Made by a program: the position numbers and the translations under genes. Of a stretch of DNA of 49,917 bases, positions 1-8,854 are shown piece after piece. The notes under the pieces are model-generated. The model ran no database searches and was not told the DNA's origin. It saw nothing but the letters and a program-made list of their open reading frames with translations. Source of the stretch: DSNY01 sp016861185 (GTDB lineage: Bacteria > Pseudomonadota > Gammaproteobacteria > Burkholderiales > Burkholderiaceae_F). Position 1 is the first letter of the stretch; every line of letters starts with the position of its first letter. The stretch spans positions 1 to 49,917 of the forward strand of contig SZOR01000018.1 of NCBI GenBank assembly GCA_030263275.1, written 5' to 3'.

Positions 1-25
1 CGAGCGGCGGCGCGCCGCGTCCTGA

Positions 26-38
26 CCCTGTCGAAGGG
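26..38. repeat. short palindromic repeat core (CCCTGTCGAAGGG type)
   Basis: The first 60 bases hold no gene. They contain CCCT-GTCGA-AGGG, a short inverted repeat of the type found dispersed in many proteobacterial genomes. A related core occurs at 21185-21200. It lies just downstream of the fmt stop codon, where such elements often sit. Whether it acts as a terminator cannot be told from sequence. Confidence 0.4.
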
Positions 39-60
39 CCGGCGGCGGCCTGCGCGGCGT

Positions 61-1062
61 TCACGGCGCGGGCTCCGCCGCGACGAACGCCTCGCCGGCG
101 GCGATCGGCATGCCCGCGAGGAACTCGCGCGCCGCCAGACGCCTGCCGCCCGCGCGCTGCAGTTCGGTGACGACGAGCGCGCCCTCGCCGCAGGCGATGC
201 GTACGCCTTCGGCATTCGCCGCGAGCACCGTGCCCGGCGTAGCGGCGTCCGCAGCATCCGCGTGCGCGCGCCAGAAGCGGATCACCTGTCCGCGCAGCGC
301 GCCGCAGGCGACCGGAAACGGATCGAAGGCACGCACCCGGCAGGCAAGCCGTTGCGCAGGCTGCGTCCAGTCGAGCCAGGCTTCGCGCTTGTCGAGCTTG
401 TGCGCATAGGTCACGCGCTCGGAAGGCTGTGGCTGCGGGCGCAGTTCGCCGCGCGCGCCGCGCGCGAGCGCCGCGACGATCATCTGCGCACCGAGCGCGG
501 CGAGCTTGGCGGTCAGCGTCGCGGCCGTGTCGTCGCCCGCGATCGGCAACCGCTCCGCGGCGAGCATCGGCCCGGTATCCAGGCCCGCGTCCATCTGCAT
601 CAGCGTGATGCCGGTTTCCGCGTCGCCCGCCTCGATCGCGCGCGCCACGGGTGCGGCGCCGCGCCAGCGCGGCAGCAGCGAGGCGTGGATATTGATCGCA
701 CCGATCGGCCCCGCGGGCGAAGCGAGCCCGCGCGGGATGTCGAGCACCGCTTGCGGCAGGATCAGGCCGTAGGCGGCGACGACCAGTACGTCGGCGTCGG
801 CCGAGCGCAGCGTTTCGTGCGCGGCGGCCGCCTCGGCGCCGCCCTTTTTCAGGCTCAGGGTGGCCGGCGTTTCGACGCGCAGCCCGTGCGCCAGCGCAAG
901 CTGCTTGACGGGGCTCGCGACGAGCTTCATGCCGCGCCCGGCCGGACGATCGGGCTGGGAAAGCACGAGCGGGATCGCGAAGCCCTGCGCCGGCGCGGCA
1001 TCGATCAGCGCGGCGAGCGCCGCGGCGGCGAATTCCGGCGTGCCGGCGAAGACGATGCGCAT
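61..1062 (-). CDS. fmt: methionyl-tRNA formyltransferase
   Basis: Transfers a formyl group from 10-formyltetrahydrofolate to initiator Met-tRNA in the cytoplasm. At 333 residues it has the family's full length. The N-terminus MRIVFAGTPEFA is the typical Rossmann start. The folate and catalytic region shows N124 and H126 (INIHASLLPRWRG) and D162 (MDAGLDTGPM), matching the Asn-His-Asp catalytic set. The C-terminal part (after about residue 215) is the tRNA-binding barrel domain. fmt normally follows def directly; here it lies about 5.6 kb from def, with unrelated genes between them. It is divergent from the acyltransferase gene at 1194. Confidence 0.97.
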   Translation of the reverse strand: MRIVFAGTPEFAAAALAALIDAAPAQGFAIPLVLSQPDRPAGRGMKLVASPVKQLALAHGLRVETPATLSLKKGGAEAAAAHETLRSADADVLVVAAYGLILPQAVLDIPRGLASPAGPIGAINIHASLLPRWRGAAPVARAIEAGDAETGITLMQMDAGLDTGPMLAAERLPIAGDDTAATLTAKLAALGAQMIVAALARGARGELRPQPQPSERVTYAHKLDKREAWLDWTQPAQRLACRVRAFDPFPVACGALRGQVIRFWRAHADAADAATPGTVLAANAEGVRIACGEGALVVTELQRAGGRRLAAREFLAGMPIAAGEAFVAAEPAP

Positions 1063-1193
1063 GCGCGCAGTTTATTGAACCCGCTCGCGCAGCCGGCGTG
1101 CTGCGCCGGAACGCGGCGCTTCTTCCCCTTTGGCTTGGCGCCGCGCGCGTCGTACCATCGGCGTACAGACCCTGCTGCTGCCGCACCCAATCC

Positions 1194-2648
1194 GTGAAAC
1201 CGCTGAGCGGGCTCGACTCGCTGTTCCTGCACCTCGAGACCGCCGCCACGCCGATGCACGTCGGCGCGCTGCATCTGCTGGAAGCCGCGCCCGGTGAACG
1301 CGACGATTTCGTCGCGCGCGTGCGCAACCATATCGGCGATCGGCTGCACCTCTTGCCCGTGTTCACGCGCCGGCTCGCGCCGATGCCGCTCGGCTTCGCC
1401 AACCCGGTGTGGGTCGAAGCCGACGAGGTCGATCTCGACTATCACGTGCGGCGCATCCGCCTGCCCGCACCCGGCACGCACGCGCAGCTCGAAGCGACCG
1501 TCGCGCGGCTGCACGGCCAGCGGCTCGATCGCGCGCGCCCGCTGTGGCTGTTCCACGTGATCGAGGGACTCGAGTCCGGCCAGCGCGCCGTCTACACGAA
1601 GGTGCACCACGCCGCCGTCGACGGCGCGGCCGGCGTGGCGCTCGCGCAGGTGCTGCTCGATTCGAGCCCGACGCCGCGCGCGGTCGCGCCGCGCGTGCGG
1701 CGCGGCGAGCGTCCGGGGCTGGTCGCGCTGATCGGGGCCGCGCTGCGGACGAGCGCCGCACAGACCGCCCGGCTCGTGCGGCATGTCCCCGACGCGGTGC
1801 GCGTGCTTGCGCAACTGGCGCAATCGGGCGAGGGCGGAGGCGGCCTGCCCGCGTTGCGCCGCAATTTCTCGTTCGGCCCGCACACGCCGCTGAACGTCGC
1901 GATCGACGGCGCGCGCAGCCTCGCCACGCTGTCGCTGCCGCTCGACGCGGTCAAGCGCATCGCGGCGGCGAACGACGCCAAGCTCAACGACGTCGTGCTC
2001 GCGATCGTCGCCGGCGCGCTGCGGCGCCATCTCGAAGCGCATGGCGGCGTGCCGTCCAAGCCGCTGGTGGCCGCGGTGCCCGTGTCGCTGCGCGAGGCAG
2101 GCAATACCGAGGCGACCACGCTCGCGACGATGACGCTCGCGAGCCTCGCGACCGACGTCACCGATCCGCACGCGCGGCTGGCCGCAATCCGCGCCGCGAC
2201 CGGCGCGGCGAAGTCGCTGACGCGCGGCGTGCGCGCGATCATCCCGACCGACTTCCCTTCGCTCGGCGTGCCCTGGCTGCTGTCGGCCGCGGCCGCTTTG
2301 TACGGCAGAACGCGGCTCGCCGAGCGCATTCCGCCGATCGCCAACCTCGTCGTGTCCAACGTGCCTGGGCCGTCCGTACCGCTGTACCTGGCGGGCGCGA
2401 AGCTGCTCAGCTACTGGCCGCTTTCGATCGTCGAGCACGGCCTCGGGTTGAACGTGACGGTGCAGAGCTACGCGGGTTCGCTCGACTTCGGCGTGGTCGC
2501 GGCACGCAAGGCGCTGCCCGACGCGCGCCAGTTCGCCGAGGACATGCACGCGGCCTTTGCCGAGCTGCTGCCGGATGCCGCGCCGGTGCGCGCGCGCAAG
2601 GCCGTTCGCCGCACGCCGCCGCGACCGCGCGCGACCGCCGGGGAATGA
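1194..2648 (+). CDS. wax ester synthase / diacylglycerol acyltransferase family protein
   Basis: Likely transfers an acyl group from acyl-CoA to a long-chain alcohol or diacylglycerol, as in bacterial storage-lipid synthesis. The active-site motif HHxxxDG is present as HHAAVDG (H137-G143). The N-terminus LSGLDSLFLHLE is typical of the family. About 484 residues is normal length. The GTG at 1194 is chosen because homology begins at once; the open frame continues upstream to 1098 without family-like sequence. The stop overlaps the next start (ATGA at 2645-2648), so it is probably coupled to the following hydrolase. Substrate is not predictable. Confidence 0.88.
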   Translation: MKPLSGLDSLFLHLETAATPMHVGALHLLEAAPGERDDFVARVRNHIGDRLHLLPVFTRRLAPMPLGFANPVWVEADEVDLDYHVRRIRLPAPGTHAQLEATVARLHGQRLDRARPLWLFHVIEGLESGQRAVYTKVHHAAVDGAAGVALAQVLLDSSPTPRAVAPRVRRGERPGLVALIGAALRTSAAQTARLVRHVPDAVRVLAQLAQSGEGGGGLPALRRNFSFGPHTPLNVAIDGARSLATLSLPLDAVKRIAAANDAKLNDVVLAIVAGALRRHLEAHGGVPSKPLVAAVPVSLREAGNTEATTLATMTLASLATDVTDPHARLAAIRAATGAAKSLTRGVRAIIPTDFPSLGVPWLLSAAAALYGRTRLAERIPPIANLVVSNVPGPSVPLYLAGAKLLSYWPLSIVEHGLGLNVTVQSYAGSLDFGVVAARKALPDARQFAEDMHAAFAELLPDAAPVRARKAVRRTPPRPRATAGE

Positions 2649-3481
2649 AGGTCATGGAGACGGCACCGAACGCCGCAGACAAGGGCGCCATGCACTATCC
2701 GGAGCACTGGTACGAGTTCGGCCTGATGCGCGCGCCGGGGCTGCTGCGGCTCGCGCTCGAATGGCGGGTCGTCTGGGAGTACAGCGCCAGCTGGCTCGCG
2801 CAGCCGCTGCTCGCCAACGCGCCCGAGGGCGACGGCCATCCGGTGCTGGTGTTTCCGGGGTTGCTCGCCTCCGACGCGTCGACGCGGCCGCTGCGCCGGT
2901 TTCTCGAGGGCCGCGGCTACGCCGCTTACGGCTGGGAACAGGGTACGAACCGCGGCCCGCGCGCAGGCGTGCTCGACGCGTGCCGCGAACGGATCAAGGC
3001 GATCCGCAAGCGGCACAAGCGCAAACTGAGCCTGATCGGCTGGAGCCTCGGCGGCATCTACGCGCGCGAGTTCGCGAAGGAACTCCCGGGCGACGTGCGC
3101 GCGGTGATCACCATGGGCACGCCGTTCACCGGGCATCCGAAGGCGACCAACGCCTGGCGGCTGTACGAGCTGGTCACCGAGCACCGCATCGGCGCGCCCG
3201 AGATCCACGAGCCGCTGCGCACGCCGCCGTCGGTGCCGACGACCTCGATCTACAGCCGCACCGACGGCATCGTCGCCTGGCAATGCAGCGTCGAGAAGGT
3301 CACGCCGCTGCACGAGAACATCGAGGTCGAGGCGAGCCATTTCGGCATCGGCGTCAACCCGCTGACCTGGTACGCGGTCGCCGACAGGCTGGCGCAGCCC
3401 GAGGGCGGCTGGAAGCCCTTCGACCGCAGCGGCGTGCGCGCGTGGCTGTACTGGGATCCGAAGCGGAAGACGTGGTACTAG
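2645..3481 (+). CDS. alpha/beta hydrolase (triacylglycerol lipase/esterase-like)
   Basis: A 278-residue alpha/beta-hydrolase-fold protein. The nucleophile elbow is GWSLGG (S134); an acid is plausible in YSRTDGIVAW and the histidine in EASHFGIG. The oxyanion region is LVFPGLLASD. No signal peptide is evident, so it is probably cytosolic. It starts inside the stop codon of the wax ester synthase-like gene, which implies translational coupling. Lipases of this type often accompany WS/DGAT genes, suggesting a role in lipid ester turnover; that is inference from position. Confidence 0.85.
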   Translation: MKVMETAPNAADKGAMHYPEHWYEFGLMRAPGLLRLALEWRVVWEYSASWLAQPLLANAPEGDGHPVLVFPGLLASDASTRPLRRFLEGRGYAAYGWEQGTNRGPRAGVLDACRERIKAIRKRHKRKLSLIGWSLGGIYAREFAKELPGDVRAVITMGTPFTGHPKATNAWRLYELVTEHRIGAPEIHEPLRTPPSVPTTSIYSRTDGIVAWQCSVEKVTPLHENIEVEASHFGIGVNPLTWYAVADRLAQPEGGWKPFDRSGVRAWLYWDPKRKTWY

Positions 3482-3563
3482 CGTCGACCGTCGGGCGTCG
3501 CTCGAAATCGGCGGCACCGGCCGGTCAGTCGCGCGCGATCCGCAATCCGAACTCCGAATCGAC

Positions 3564-4493
3564 ATGCCCGCCGCCGCCGCCAACGGCCTGACGCTCGACT
3601 ACGAATCGTTCGGCGATCCGGCCGCACCTGTCGTGCTGCTGGTGATGGGGCTGGGCATGCCGGCGCTCGCCTGGCCGGACGAGTTCGTCGATGCGCTCGT
3701 CGCGGCGGGCTTCCGCGTGGTCCGTTTCGACAACCGCGACTGCGGCCACTCGACCAGGCTGCGCGGCGCGCCGCTGCCTTCGGCTCCGTGGGCGATCGCG
3801 CGCGCGCTGCTGCGCCTGCCGGTGCATGCGCCGTACACGCTCGACGACATGGCGGCCGACACGGTGGGGCTGCTCGACGCGCTCGGCATCGAACGCGCGC
3901 ACGTGGTCGGCGCCTCGCTCGGCGGCATGATCGCGCAGGTTGTCGCCGCGCGCTACCCGGCGCGCACCGCGAGCCTCGTGTCGATCATGTCGGCCACCGG
4001 CAATCCGCGTCCGCGCGTGGCCTTCGGCCGCCGCCACGCGCTGCGCGCGATCCTGTCGCGGCCGCTCGATCCGGGCGACGTCAACCGCGTCGTCGATCAC
4101 CTGGTGCACGTCTTCGGCGTAATCGGCAGCCCGGGGTTTCCGACCGACCAGAGGCTGCTGCGCGACCGGCTCGAACGCGTCGCGCGGCGCGGCTGGTATC
4201 CCGCCGGAACGCTGCGCCAGCTTGTCGCGATCCTCGCCTCGGGCGACCGCCGGCCTCTGCTCGCGCGCATCGCCGCGCCGACGCTGGTCATTCACGGCCG
4301 CGACGATCCGCTCGTTCCGCTCGCCGCCGGCGAGGACACCGCGCGCACCATCCGCGGTGCACGGCTCGAAGTAATCGACGGCATGGGCCACGATCTGCCG
4401 CCCGGCGCGCTGCCGATCCTGGCCGACAGGATCGTGCGCTTCTGCCGCACGGTCGAGGCTGCGCGCGCCGGCGCGCCCGTCACATCTGCTTGA
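3564..4493 (+). CDS. alpha/beta hydrolase
   Basis: A 309-residue alpha/beta hydrolase with nucleophile elbow GASLGG (S118), acid in HGRDDPLVP and histidine in GMGHDLPP. It resembles small-molecule esterases and aclacinomycin-esterase-like hydrolases. It follows the previous hydrolase by 82 bases and probably shares its transcript. Its 3' end overlaps the convergent response-regulator gene by 14 bases. Substrate unknown. Confidence 0.87.
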   Translation: MPAAAANGLTLDYESFGDPAAPVVLLVMGLGMPALAWPDEFVDALVAAGFRVVRFDNRDCGHSTRLRGAPLPSAPWAIARALLRLPVHAPYTLDDMAADTVGLLDALGIERAHVVGASLGGMIAQVVAARYPARTASLVSIMSATGNPRPRVAFGRRHALRAILSRPLDPGDVNRVVDHLVHVFGVIGSPGFPTDQRLLRDRLERVARRGWYPAGTLRQLVAILASGDRRPLLARIAAPTLVIHGRDDPLVPLAAGEDTARTIRGARLEVIDGMGHDLPPGALPILADRIVRFCRTVEAARAGAPVTSA

Positions 4494-5265
4494 ACAGGTG
4501 CACGTACTGGCGCGCGACGGGCAGCTCGCGCGGGTGGTTGCGGATGCGGACGAACAGCTTGCCCGCGAGGTCGCGGCGCGTTCCGGCCACCGCGTTCAGG
4601 TTGACGATGACCGAGCGGTGGATCTGCTGGAACGACTCGCCGTCGAGCTGCGCGGCGAGTTCCGACAGCGGCACGCGGATCAGCCATTCGCGCACCGCTT
4701 CGCCGTCGCGCGCGAACACGCACGTGTACTTGTCGTCGGCCTGGAAGTAGAGCACGTCGGCAACCGCGATCTGCTCGGTGACCTCGCCGTCGCCCGAGCG
4801 CTTGCTCGCACGGATCCAGCGCAGCCTGCGCTGCGCGTTCGTCGCGAACTGCTGCGAAAGCTGCGCGAGCAGCGTCGCCATCTCGGGGGCCGGTTGGTTC
4901 GCGGCGAGCCCCGCCTTCAGCTTGTCGGTGGCGCGCCGCAGGCGCTCGTCGGTCACCGGCTTCAGCAGGTAGTCGACCGCGTCGGCCTCGAATGCGTCGA
5001 TCGCGTACTGGTCGAACGCGGTAACGAACACGACGCGCGGCCGCCGCGCTCCGCTCAACTGCCGCGCGACGTCCAGCCCCGTCGCGCCGGGCATGCGGAT
5101 GTCGAGGAACGCGATGTCGGGCGCGTGCTCGGCGATCGCGCGCGCGGCGTCCGGTCCGTTGCTCACCACGGCGACAACCCGAAGCTCCGGCCAGACCGCG
5201 GCGAGCCGCGTGCGCAGATACTCCGCGAGATGCGGTTCGTCGTCGGCGATCAGCGCGGTCGGCAT
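4480..5265 (-). CDS. LytTR-family response regulator
   Basis: A 261-residue two-domain regulator. Residues 1-120 are a receiver domain with acidic pocket DDE (8-10), phosphoacceptor D55 (AFLDIRMPG) and the conserved K in LLKPV. Residues about 150-255 form a LytTR DNA-binding domain (YFQADDKYTCVF, RVPLSELAAQL, FQQIHRSVIVN). It lies 57 bases downstream of the histidine kinase gene and is its obvious partner, in the AlgR/LytR style. Target genes cannot be identified here. Confidence 0.94.
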   Translation of the reverse strand: MPTALIADDEPHLAEYLRTRLAAVWPELRVVAVVSNGPDAARAIAEHAPDIAFLDIRMPGATGLDVARQLSGARRPRVVFVTAFDQYAIDAFEADAVDYLLKPVTDERLRRATDKLKAGLAANQPAPEMATLLAQLSQQFATNAQRRLRWIRASKRSGDGEVTEQIAVADVLYFQADDKYTCVFARDGEAVREWLIRVPLSELAAQLDGESFQQIHRSVIVNLNAVAGTRRDLAGKLFVRIRNHPRELPVARQYVHLFKQM

Positions 5266-5322
5266 GGGCGTAGGGCGTGGGGAAGACAGGGTAGTCGGTT
5301 TGACGCAATCGGCGATCCGCCC

Positions 5323-6498
5323 TCACGCCGCCTGCAACGGCAGCGTCAGGCGCACACGCGTGCCCGGCTGTGCGTCTTCGATCGTCAGGCGCGCGCGTTC
5401 ACCGTACAGCGCAGCGAGCCGCTCGCGCAGGTTGGTGAGGCCCACGCCGGTCGTCGCTGTGGTCGCCTCGAAGCCGCGGCCGTCGTCGGCCACCTCGATC
5501 CGCAGCGCGCCGTCCGCGGCGCGCACGGCGACGCGCACGCATCCGCCGGCGACGGTCGGCTCGAGCCCGTGCTTGATCGCGTTTTCGACCAGCGGCTGCA
5601 CCAGCAGCGGGGGCACGACCTGCGACTGCAGTTCCGCGGGGATGTCGATCTCGAAGCGCAGCCGCGGGCCCATGCGGATCGCGAGGATCTCCAGATACGC
5701 GCGCAGCAGCACGCTTTCCTGGCCGAGCGTCACCGTGGTCGAGCGGCTCGCTGCGAGCGAGGCGCGCAGCAGTTCGATCAGACGTTCGAGCATGCGGCGC
5801 GCATCGGCCGGCTGCGCGTCGATCAGGCCGGCGACGTTGGCCAGGGTGTTGAACAGGAAATGCGGTTCGATCTGCGCCTGCAGCGTGCGCAACTGCGCGT
5901 CGAGCGCCTGCCGTTCGAGGGTCGCCGCGCGCGCCTTGATCCGCTCATGCTCGGCTTCGGCCTCGGCCAGCCGCGCCTTGTTGGCCATGTAGCGGTACCA
6001 CAGCGTCGACATGACGATCGACAGCACGAGCACCGACAGCACGACGCGCGGCGCACCTTCGATCAGCCTGGCCACGTCGACGCCCATCAGCATCATGCCG
6101 ACCGGATACCCGATGAACACGCCGACGATCGGGATGCCGGCGAAGAACAGGATCCGCTGGACGGTGCCGAAGGCCTCGATCCGCGCGTGCCCGAACAGCA
6201 GTAACCCGAACCGGAACAGCAGATGGATCGAAAAGCCGATGCATTGCGAGATCACGAAGTTCCACTTGAACAGCTCGAACGCGTCCGCGCGGCGCGCGAA
6301 GCTCCAGGCGATCAGCGTCAGAACGACCGCGATCCCGCTATTGAAGACGAACGTCCAGACGTACTGCAGCCACTCGGGACCGACCGCGCGGAACGACGGG
6401 CTCCACCAGCTTCGCCAGGAGGCGCGCAAGGTCGCGGCGACCGCCTTCGCCGCGCGGCCTTCGCCCGCGCCTTCGGTCGCTTGCTGCCGTGCCTGCAC
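5323..6498 (-). CDS. LytS/YehU-type membrane sensor histidine kinase
   Basis: A 391-residue inner-membrane kinase. About four membrane segments lie between residues 50 and 170. The coiled-coil linker (EAEAEHERIKARAATLE) leads to the His_kinase domain with H213 in IEPHFLFNTLAN. The ATPase domain has the N-box NAIKHGLEP and DDGRGF. The GTG start at 6498 is supported by AGGAG seven bases upstream. It forms an operon with the LytTR regulator. The gene follows def in the same direction after 129 bases. Confidence 0.93.
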   Translation of the reverse strand: MQARQQATEGAGEGRAAKAVAATLRASWRSWWSPSFRAVGPEWLQYVWTFVFNSGIAVVLTLIAWSFARRADAFELFKWNFVISQCIGFSIHLLFRFGLLLFGHARIEAFGTVQRILFFAGIPIVGVFIGYPVGMMLMGVDVARLIEGAPRVVLSVLVLSIVMSTLWYRYMANKARLAEAEAEHERIKARAATLERQALDAQLRTLQAQIEPHFLFNTLANVAGLIDAQPADARRMLERLIELLRASLAASRSTTVTLGQESVLLRAYLEILAIRMGPRLRFEIDIPAELQSQVVPPLLVQPLVENAIKHGLEPTVAGGCVRVAVRAADGALRIEVADDGRGFEATTATTGVGLTNLRERLAALYGERARLTIEDAQPGTRVRLTLPLQAA

Positions 6499-6627
6499 GA
6501 TTCGCTCCTGGTCGGACCCGTCTCACCGGCCGACCAATTTAGGGGGCCGGCGCCGGCAGCGCCAGTACCGCGGCGCGAATCGACGCGCAGGCGCCGTCAA
6601 CCGCCATTGGCACGGCGCATCCGATCG

Positions 6628-7137
6628 TCAGGCCGCCTCGCGCGCCTTGCGCTTCTTGAGCTTCGTGCGGATGCGGTCCTGCTTCAGCGGCGACAGGTAT
6701 TCGACGAAGACCTTGCCCAACAGGTGATCCATCTCGTGCTGCACGCACACCGCGAGCAGCCCCTCGCAGTCGAGATCGAACGTCTCGCCCTGAACGTCCT
6801 GCGCGCGCACGCGGACCTTGGCTGGCCGCCGGACCTCGTCGTAGATCCCGGGGACCGACAGACAGCCTTCTTCGCAGACGACCGTCTCCTCGGACGCCCA
6901 GACGATCTCGGGATTGGCGAATACGTACAGCTGGTCTTTCGTTTCGGACACGTCGACGACGATCAGCCGCTCGTGCACGTCGACCTGGGTTGCCGCGAGG
7001 CCGACACCGGGCGCGGCGTACATCGTCTCGGCCATGTCGGCTGCCAGCTTGCGCAGCCGCTCGTCGAAGCGCGTGACGGGTTGCGCGACCTTCTTCAGCC
7101 GCGGATCCGGATATTCGAGGATGGGTAACAGAGCCAC
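6628..7137 (-). CDS. def: peptide deformylase
   Basis: Removes the N-formyl group from nascent polypeptides. All three motifs are present: GVGLAATQ (44-51), EGCLSVP with metal ligand C92, and HEMDH (134-138). The 169-residue length is typical when translation starts at the GTG at 7137 (VALLPILEYPDPRLKK). The upstream ATG at 7185 is rejected because it falls within the -10 box of the promoter at 7185-7213. It is divergent from the LysM gene, as is common in Betaproteobacteria, but fmt does not follow it here. Confidence 0.96.
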   Translation of the reverse strand: MALLPILEYPDPRLKKVAQPVTRFDERLRKLAADMAETMYAAPGVGLAATQVDVHERLIVVDVSETKDQLYVFANPEIVWASEETVVCEEGCLSVPGIYDEVRRPAKVRVRAQDVQGETFDLDCEGLLAVCVQHEMDHLLGKVFVEYLSPLKQDRIRTKLKKRKAREAA

Positions 7138-7184
7138 GTTCGATTCTCGCCGCGCCGGACCGTAAGCCGGCGGTTCAGCGTGCA

Positions 7185-7213
7185 TGAATAAGGTGATTGG
7201 TACTGCTTTTCAA
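7185..7213 (-). promoter_or_regulatory. sigma-70-type promoter for def
   Basis: On the minus strand TTGAAA (7213-7208) is followed after 17 bases by TATTCA (7190-7185), close to the sigma-70 consensus with ideal spacing. Transcription would begin about 40 bases before the GTG at 7137, which fixes the def start. Confidence 0.7.
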
Positions 7214-7304
7214 CGATTCCCGCCGACTCCGAACGGACATACTCGGCGCGGGTCCCAGCCGCTTGGCATCGCTCATTACGGGTATCGATGCAAACCGATA
7301 TCCG

Positions 7305-7333
7305 TTGCGATATCAAGGCCCTATGGGCAGAAT
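7305..7333 (+). promoter_or_regulatory. possible sigma-70 promoter for the lysM-dprA-smg region
   Basis: TTGCGA, a 17-base spacer and CAGAAT lie about 105 bases before the LysM gene start. The match is weaker than the def promoter. The 300-base def-lysM gap (7138-7437) holds these two divergent promoters and no other gene I can support. Confidence 0.4.
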
Positions 7334-7437
7334 TTTAAGCGCTGCATCACGTTCGGGCGGGTTTGCCCCGCGTCCGGAACCGAAGCCAATCCGCGCCGCG
7401 GTCGCCGTTCGGCGATTTCGCGCAAGAGGGAGCATCC

Positions 7438-8769
7438 ATGAAGACGGTGATTGACGCCTTTCGCCCCGCCCCGCTGGCGCTGGTCCTGACCGGCGCCCTG
7501 CTGGTCGGCGTAGCGCAGGCGCAAACCACGCCGGACGGCCGCTATCCGGTCACGGACGAACAGCGCAGGACCGCCGATCAGGTCGCGCAGGCGGGCGTGC
7601 CCCTGTCGGCGCTGGCACCGAACGCACCCGACGTCTACACGGTCAAGAAGGGCGACACGCTGTGGGACATCTCGAGCGTTTTTCTGACCAGCCCCTGGCG
7701 CTGGCCCGAGCTGTGGGGCATGAACAAGGAGCAGGTCAGCAACCCGCATCTGATCTATCCGGGGCAGGTGCTGCGGCTCGTGAAGGTCGACGGCCGCGCC
7801 ACGCTGCAGGTCGCCCAACCCGATGCGCTGCCCGGGGCGCCCGGCGACCTGGTGCGGCTTTCCCCGCGCGTGCGCGATCTGGGCGCCGAGCGCGACGCCG
7901 CGATCTCGGCGATCCCGAACAACGCGATCGAGCCCTTCCTGTCGAAGCCGATGGTGGTCGAGGCGAACGAACTGGCGCGCTATCCGCGCATCGTCGCCAC
8001 GCAGGAAGGCCGCGTCTACCTGGGCCGCGGCGACACCGCGTACGCGCGCGGCATCACCGACGAGCGCATCGAGAACTACCACGTGTTCCGCCCGGCGCGG
8101 CCGCTGTACGACCCGGACGACACCGCGCGCAAGAGTCCGATCGCGTACGAAGCCTTCTACCTCGGTACCGCACGCATGGCCAAACGCGGCGAGGTCGCGA
8201 CGCTGCGCATCCAGGACAGCAAGCAGGAAATGGGCGTCGGCGACCGCCTGGTGCCGATCGAGCGCCAGCAGTTGATCGCCTACGTGCCGCGCCGCCCGGA
8301 GCGCGCGATCGACGGCCGCATCGTGTCGGTCTACGGCGGCGTCAACCAGGCCGGCACGCAGAGCATCGTCACGATCAACCGCGGACGACGCGACGGCCTC
8401 GAGGTCGGCCACGTGCTGGCGCTGCTTTCCACCGGCGAGACGATCCTCGACCGCACGGCAGACAAGCGCGAATACATCAAGCTGCCCGACGAGCGCATCG
8501 GCGAGATGTTCATCTTCCGCGTCTTCGAAGGCATTTCGTACGCGCTGGTGATGCGCGTCGAGCGCCCGGTCAAGGTCGGCGACCGCTTCCAGCAACCCGA
8601 GGACCTGCAGCTGGCGACCGCGGAGCCGCGTCCGGCCGCGTCCGCGGTACCGATGGCCGCGCCGGTCGTTTCGCCCGGACCGATTTCGCCGCGTTCGGTA
8701 ACGCCGCCCGCCCGACCGGCCGAAGAGCGCAAGCCGGCCGAAGCGGCGCCCACGCCGTTGAAGAAATAG
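7438..8769 (+). CDS. exported LysM-domain protein
   Basis: A 443-residue secreted protein. The signal peptide ends near AQAQTT (residues 1-25). A LysM peptidoglycan-binding domain follows (YTVKKGDTLWDISS ... PHLIYPGQVLRLV), about residues 65-120. The remainder is the periplasmic region typical of the LysM proteins encoded beside dprA in Betaproteobacteria; its function is unknown. The end is Pro/Ala-rich. The ATG at 7438 has a strong AGAGGGAG ribosome-binding site. A hairpin with a T-run follows the stop. Confidence 0.93.
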   Translation: MKTVIDAFRPAPLALVLTGALLVGVAQAQTTPDGRYPVTDEQRRTADQVAQAGVPLSALAPNAPDVYTVKKGDTLWDISSVFLTSPWRWPELWGMNKEQVSNPHLIYPGQVLRLVKVDGRATLQVAQPDALPGAPGDLVRLSPRVRDLGAERDAAISAIPNNAIEPFLSKPMVVEANELARYPRIVATQEGRVYLGRGDTAYARGITDERIENYHVFRPARPLYDPDDTARKSPIAYEAFYLGTARMAKRGEVATLRIQDSKQEMGVGDRLVPIERQQLIAYVPRRPERAIDGRIVSVYGGVNQAGTQSIVTINRGRRDGLEVGHVLALLSTGETILDRTADKREYIKLPDERIGEMFIFRVFEGISYALVMRVERPVKVGDRFQQPEDLQLATAEPRPAASAVPMAAPVVSPGPISPRSVTPPARPAEERKPAEAAPTPLKK

Positions 8770-8788
8770 CGCTCGCGCGCGAGCGAAC

Positions 8789-8825
8789 GCGGCGCGCACG
8801 GGCGACCGGCGCGCCGCTTCGTTTT
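8789..8825 (+). terminator. intrinsic terminator after the LysM gene
   Basis: GCGGCGCGC (8789-8797) pairs perfectly with GCGCGCCGC (8809-8817) and is followed by TTCGTTTT. It lies 20 bases beyond the LysM stop and before dprA. Confidence 0.55.
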
Positions 8826-8854
8826 GTGGGCGCGACTTTTCCCCGATCCTCGCC

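Noticed and set aside
7138..7185. Longer def start at ATG 7185
   Set aside because: The ATG lies within the -10 box of a near-consensus promoter, and peptide deformylase similarity starts at the GTG at 7137.
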